NCBI GenBank assembly: GCA_030407085.1
Contig: CM059584.1
Span: 4,340,001-4,404,000, forward strand
Direction of reading: 5' to 3'
DNA length: 64,000 bases
Source: Trichopria drosophilae
Lineage: Eukaryota > Arthropoda > Insecta > Hymenoptera > Diapriidae
Below, piece after piece: positions 59,649 through 64,000 of this stretch (its first letter is position 1; every line of letters begins with the position of its first letter). Made by a program: the position numbers and the translations under genes. Below the pieces are notes generated by a model, which had not been told where the DNA came from, made no database searches, and saw nothing but the letters and a program-made list of their open reading frames with translations.

Positions 59649-61699
59649 CTAAATCTTGTTCTTTTAGACGCTGTTGTCAAATGTTATTTGATTTCGACAA
59701 GAAAGTGATATAATTTGAATCTATGCAGTACCTTTGCAATTGTGCGTATATATACCAAATTTCTCAACTAGAAATGTTTCAAAAAAGTAATCTTTTTTAT
59801 TGTTTTTCGATTCATTCACTTTTGCCCAATTATGCTCAAATTTAGATCATTTCTTTTGACTCGAGTGTACACGAAATAACTATGAGTAGAATTGGACCAG
59901 TTTAACCCAAATAAAAACTGAGTCCTAGCTGGTATTTCACCACGTTAATCCGATTAAGGGAGGAAATACAAGTAAACGGTGAAAAATTAATTTTTTTGAA
60001 AACCACATAGCATAACAATGACTAATTTATCAATTAAAATACGCTGTGCACAAATTGGCATATAGAGTAAATTTGAATCTTTACTACTCGAAAATGTTGT
60101 ATCCGATAAGAGGGCATTTCGATAGCGATGAAAAGAAACTATAAACGTATAACTTACGTAGAATATTATTTAATTATTTCATAATATTCACTTTAATTAT
60201 GGTTCTTCTTTGCGTTTAATGTATGAAAGCTTAAGAATATCAGAAAAGGAATCAATTTATGAGCCAATAAAAATTGTCACATTGCAGACGATAATACGAG
60301 AGTAGGTGTAATTTATGTTCCAGAACAAAATATGTTTAATATAATCAAGAAGGAAAATGAAATGGTGCTAACCTAAGTTATATAGTTTTTAGAAATGGGA
60401 AAATTAGTTGTAGCCTGAGGTCATTTTACATATGATTTTAACAGTTTGTATTTCCACATAGCATTCACACGTTAATCAGCACTGCCAAGCTATACTTAGC
60501 AATTCCCTTAACAATAAACTTCATTTTTTTGTAATACTACGTTGTGCTACAGCCAAATTAGGCCATATATCTCCTTAAAGACAGCCGGTGTTCCTGCCTG
60601 CATGATGCAGACTATGAAATGGATATCGAGTTATGAATGCAAGGTTATACCACAGAATTACTGATCATTTGTTCCTTATGGAAACATAGGATAGTTTTAA
60701 AAGTCGATCAATCATTTTCGTTCACAAGATAGAGATGAAAAGTGCAATAAACACAAATGTTTATAATTACACAGGATTTAAGCGATGGATAAGTAATGAT
60801 TTATGAGTATTTTTATTTAATTATCCAGAAGATAAAAATATATTGTATTAATAATGGTGGTATTAGATATTTATATATTAATTCGCCTGATGCAAGGTGA
60901 GCAAAGTGAATTTGTTGATGAAAAATTGTTTTTTGGGAATTGCGTATTGTGGAATCTACGTGACCGATTTTCAAGCCTGACACTTCAATTCGTTGAGTCT
61001 GACACAGTCTATATGTCCATATGTTTTTATATAGCCGAATTTTGCTGAATCGAGTTGAAAAAAGCCGAAAACGCTTTTCCGCCATGTACTATTTATGTAT
61101 ACGCTCGATATCTCAGAAAAGAATAAACCAATTATCTTTGTCTACCTCTTTTTGGAAATCATCATCATACACAATGAAATAATTAGATTTTGGAGTATAT
61201 TATTGGAATGTACAATTGCCATTTCTAAAATTATGATTCATGACCAAATCGCCAACATTATGACAGCGTTCCAGTCACGCTACTATGAATTCCGACGGTA
61301 GCGCCATATTTGAAGAACATGGAGAGGTCGACAAGGTAAGGCAGGACGATATGGGGTAACATTTCTCTATTATAATAGATTAGTTATGCTATAACTACTA
61401 TTTTACTTTACAAATTTAATATTATGTTACAGCTATAAGTTTCTTTACTGCCAAAAGAGATTAGTTTCTTAAATTTATAAGGACATAAAGTAGCCTAGCC
61501 CTTGAAGGTCAGAGCAATTAATAATAAAACATTGCTGCTTTTTTTGAGTATTTATGCTTATAATACATATCTGACTTTCATAATGACATTCTCAAATAAG
61601 TATCAAAATTTGACTTAATATGTACAATGGCATTCTCAAGTAGATAATAACACGTCAACTGAAGCATTGCTACTTTTTAGAAGCTGCACTTCTGTCAAA

Positions 61700-62640
61700 A
61701 CGTCGCATCAGTTTAGGTTTTGCTGGATGGGCGCACTCGAAACCCACAAGAGACATATGGAAAAATGCCAGTCTCTACAGACTGGAATATAGAATGGAAG
61801 TGCATTTTTCCCTTTTACCAATTCACCTCACTTATCACATGCCTCTTCTCGCTTATGCATGAACACGCGACGAGTTTGGCCACTCTCACACCCTCTCTCT
61901 CTCTGTCTTTATGTGTCTCTCCAGACAACATCTAAGCGTTCTGTTCTTGTTATCGTTGGTACTTGCGATTTCTATCCGCTCGCGGTCAGGTGACCTCTGG
62001 CGGGTGTATGTTTAACCTTTACGACGGGCGATGAGGCACCAGGACCGAGTGATCGCCAGGGGAGAGTCTCTAGCGATCACCCACGCAAACGAATGTAAAT
62101 TACCGGAGGCAGTGAATCACTTTCCGTGGAGCACCGGAGGATGCCCCAGGGCATCTCCGTGGTCTTTACTCTTCTTTCTTGCTTTGACTGACGCGGGCGC
62201 TTACATAAGCGCGAAACACTCCTTGAGAAAGGCTCGGCTTCGACTCCCATAGATGGCCGTGGGACGCGCTTCGGGCCCAAACTCCCACCTCGACGTGCCT
62301 ACACTGGGTTTGGGCCTAACCAATAATGCTTATTAAGCATTTCGAGAAGTTCGGGAAGCTTCGAGGGCTATATGCGCGAGATGCCTCTGACTTATTTCGA
62401 AAGGCGGCCATTCTCCGCGGACGATCGCGACGCGGCCGGTATAGCCCCGGGGCCCACCAGGGCCGAAGACCGATCTCATAATAGCGCTCTTCTTTTCGTT
62501 TTATAGATGCCCATTAAAGCGCCGGCATTGCGGGACTCTTGGCATTGAGAGGTCGTGAGAGAATCGCGAGCGACCAGATATGCCCATCCGAATAAAGCAC
62601 ATTTCCAACGGGGACTTCGATATTTTGAATATTGCACTAG
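61700..62640. other. GC-rich island with pyrimidine tract
   Basis: A sustained GC- and CpG-rich block. It begins with a pyrimidine tract (CCCTCTCTCTCTCTGTC near 61890) ending in CTCTCCAG at 61917-61924, which resembles a splice acceptor. It also includes TTTCGTTTTATAGATGCC near 62496-62512, a second acceptor-like site. Frames at 61720-61935, 62031-62252 and minus 62077-62280 are unrecognised. It might hold one or more exons or a regulatory element; no domain supports a name. Confidence 0.4.
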
Positions 62641-62927
62641 AAAAGTCAAGTCATGGGTTGGTATTTAGCCATCCGGCGTGGACTTCTTGCGCCAATGGTT
62701 AGCATGGAGGAATTCTATAAAATTAACCTGAACACTCTGTAGTCTTCAGGTGAAAATGACTTTATTTCACTGAATTTCATCTTAAAAGAGTGAGAATTGA
62801 ATCATCCTTTTAAAGTCAAGTTTGACTTCATATTAATTGGATATTCTACCTTAATGAAGGCATTGGAATGGTTAACTATTAAATATTTATATTCTTGTTT
62901 TTAACACTCCGGGCGTAGAACTCGATT

Positions 62928-62958
62928 TTGCGCCCTACAGTGCAATCTTTGGGCGCAA
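62928..62958. repeat. Small hairpin TTGCGCCC / GGGCGCAA
   Basis: Eight perfectly paired bases with a 15-base loop. A third TTGCGCCC word lies near 63094. Confidence 0.5.
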
Positions 62959-63583
62959 ATTATCGAGCCTCACATTTGTCATATTAAACAAAATCGCATG
63001 CAACATATGGGCCAAATATCGATTTCCGACGAATGTGATTGTCACCCTCGCTCGCTGATACTACAAACTTCGCACTCGTCGAAGATCGGTAATTGCGCCC
63101 TTGTTACATAATAGACTAGTATCTCCACTCAAAAAAATTCCTTGTGCAAGGATTCAATAAGGTTACCTTATTATTTGAAACAGCAACCTCGAATTGATCA
63201 TTAATTCGTACAACGATTATATAGTAAGTAAGACGAATACCTAATAATATTACTAATTAAAATTGTCAAATGCCATAAAATTATAAGTTAACTAATCGAT
63301 CTTTGTTAAAGTAGCAAGGAAAATCTTACTACAATAATAGGAAAATTCATTGTTCCACTTAGTTTTCTTGATTAATCCAAGAATAAAAAAGTACTGTTAT
63401 GATAAAGTTAATTTACTTGTATGTACCTTCATCTGCATCCCAATAAACATTATGACGAGGGCATGTCTAAAAGACATCTAAAAAATGTCTTATTAAAAAG
63501 GAGGCCTTTTCCCCAGAATAAACATAACCTCGAACTGTAGGATATATGTATGTAGTGTCAAAACATGCACAAACATGATCCAT

Positions 63584-63602
63584 CTATATATATATATATA
63601 TA
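63584..63602. repeat. (TA)n microsatellite
   Basis: Nine or so uninterrupted TA units, followed by TATCGACATATCGACA. Confidence 0.9.
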
Positions 63603-64000
63603 TTAATTTTGATATATCGACATATCGACAAATGACGGAAATGTACTAACTCCTTCAATGAAAGTTTTATTATTACCGCATTAAAATATTTAGGTCTCAA
63701 ACAATTAATCAATAATGAATTTGCATTAAAAAGTTCATTATTTAGGTCTCGTAGCTCTTACAGCACACTCGAATACTCAGCGTAAGCTATGGGAATGATT
63801 GATTTCCATTTTTCTGTTGTGAAGTTTCTTTTTCAAATTCCTTTATGTATATATATATTTATCTTATTAAAATACTTATTAAAAAGTATTTCAGTTTATT
63901 AAGAGATGTGAAATTTGTCGATAAAATTTTGTACGTCTAAAACAAATATTAAAGAAATGATGGAAAAGTCGAGTCGGTCCTCAATTTGGACCTCTTTTTT

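Larger units (their letters stand above)
58861..61690. other. AT-rich, no gene recognised
   Basis: Contains an (AAT)n microsatellite, a short inverted repeat (both listed) and unrecognised frames (59248-59504 plus, an antisense pair 60813-61085 / 60854-61048, 61095-61301 plus). Around 61255-61340 the sequence is GC-richer, with ACAAGGTAAGGCAG, a donor-like word, near 61330. Not enough to call an exon. Confidence 0.45.
62641..64000. other. AT-rich terminal stretch
   Basis: Besides the small hairpin above, it has a (TA)n microsatellite at 63584-63602, a second short TATATATA run near 63849 and a repeated ATTTAGGTCTC word (63689, 63741). No frame or element ends recognised. Confidence 0.5.

Noticed and set aside
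1..64000. CRISPR arrays, bacterial operons, riboswitches
   Set aside because: No regularly spaced identical repeats with unique spacers, no ribosome-binding-site-led genes, and the repeat content is typically insect nuclear.

Overview
The window looks like AT-rich, non-coding nuclear DNA from an insect, probably a hymenopteran. The evidence is a 76-bp (TTAGG)n tract (the ancestral insect telomere motif) at 34495-34570, dense small transposon remnants, tRNA-derived SINEs, a decayed Penelope-like retroelement, and no long open frame (the longest is 143 codons, in a pyrimidine-rich shadow). The order-level assignment is inference. I found no intact host protein-coding gene, rRNA, functional tRNA, bacterial-style operon or CRISPR array. 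The stretch may be intergenic or lie in a very long intron; sequence alone does not decide.

Layout. 0.75-1.66 kb: nested palindromic fold-back elements. 3.65-4.52 kb: a DNA transposon with 150-bp terminal inverted repeats (TIRs), a 4-bp target duplication and a frameshifted cysteine-rich gene. 9.2-9.7 kb: a TIR element with a 261-bp pogo/Tc1-type element (TA duplication) inserted in it. 10.0-25 kb: mostly unremarkable AT-rich sequence with GC-richer islands near 10.0, 12.2, 16.2 and 25.2 kb, a small 13-bp-TIR candidate at 14.4 kb and a SINE at 24.5 kb. 26.1-28.4 kb: an inverted array and a direct/inverted repeat complex. 34.5-41.5 kb: telomere-like tract, a 238-bp MITE, and a 0.7-kb element whose ends read GTAGGGGAAGACG. 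43.6-44.05 kb: a GC-rich island with a TATA-like site. 44.9-46.65 kb: a strong hairpin, a G-rich minisatellite and a Transib-like element. 48.4-49.5 kb: a degenerate long-period repeat array. 50.1-51.0 kb: the largest GC-rich island. 51.4-53.5 kb: a minus-strand SINE, a short CCTAA tract and a roughly 68-bp-period repeat. 54.6-55.3 kb: a convergent cluster of a dispersed repeat. 56.4-57.1 kb: a CAGT-ended TIR element. 57.2-58.9 kb: the Penelope-like element. 61.7-62.6 kb: a final GC-rich island.

Most interpretable content is mobile-element biology. The most notable item is the 838-bp element at 45809-46646. Its ends begin with CACAGTG, an AAAAAC-containing block lies exactly 12 bp further in on both sides, and it is flanked by CGCCG on both sides. 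This matches the Transib superfamily (relatives of the RAG recombinase) and resembles a 12-bp-spacer recombination signal. The element has no transposase; it carries a dispersed repeat and a tRNA-derived SINE. The GC-richer islands are the best places to look for host exons, promoters or enhancers.
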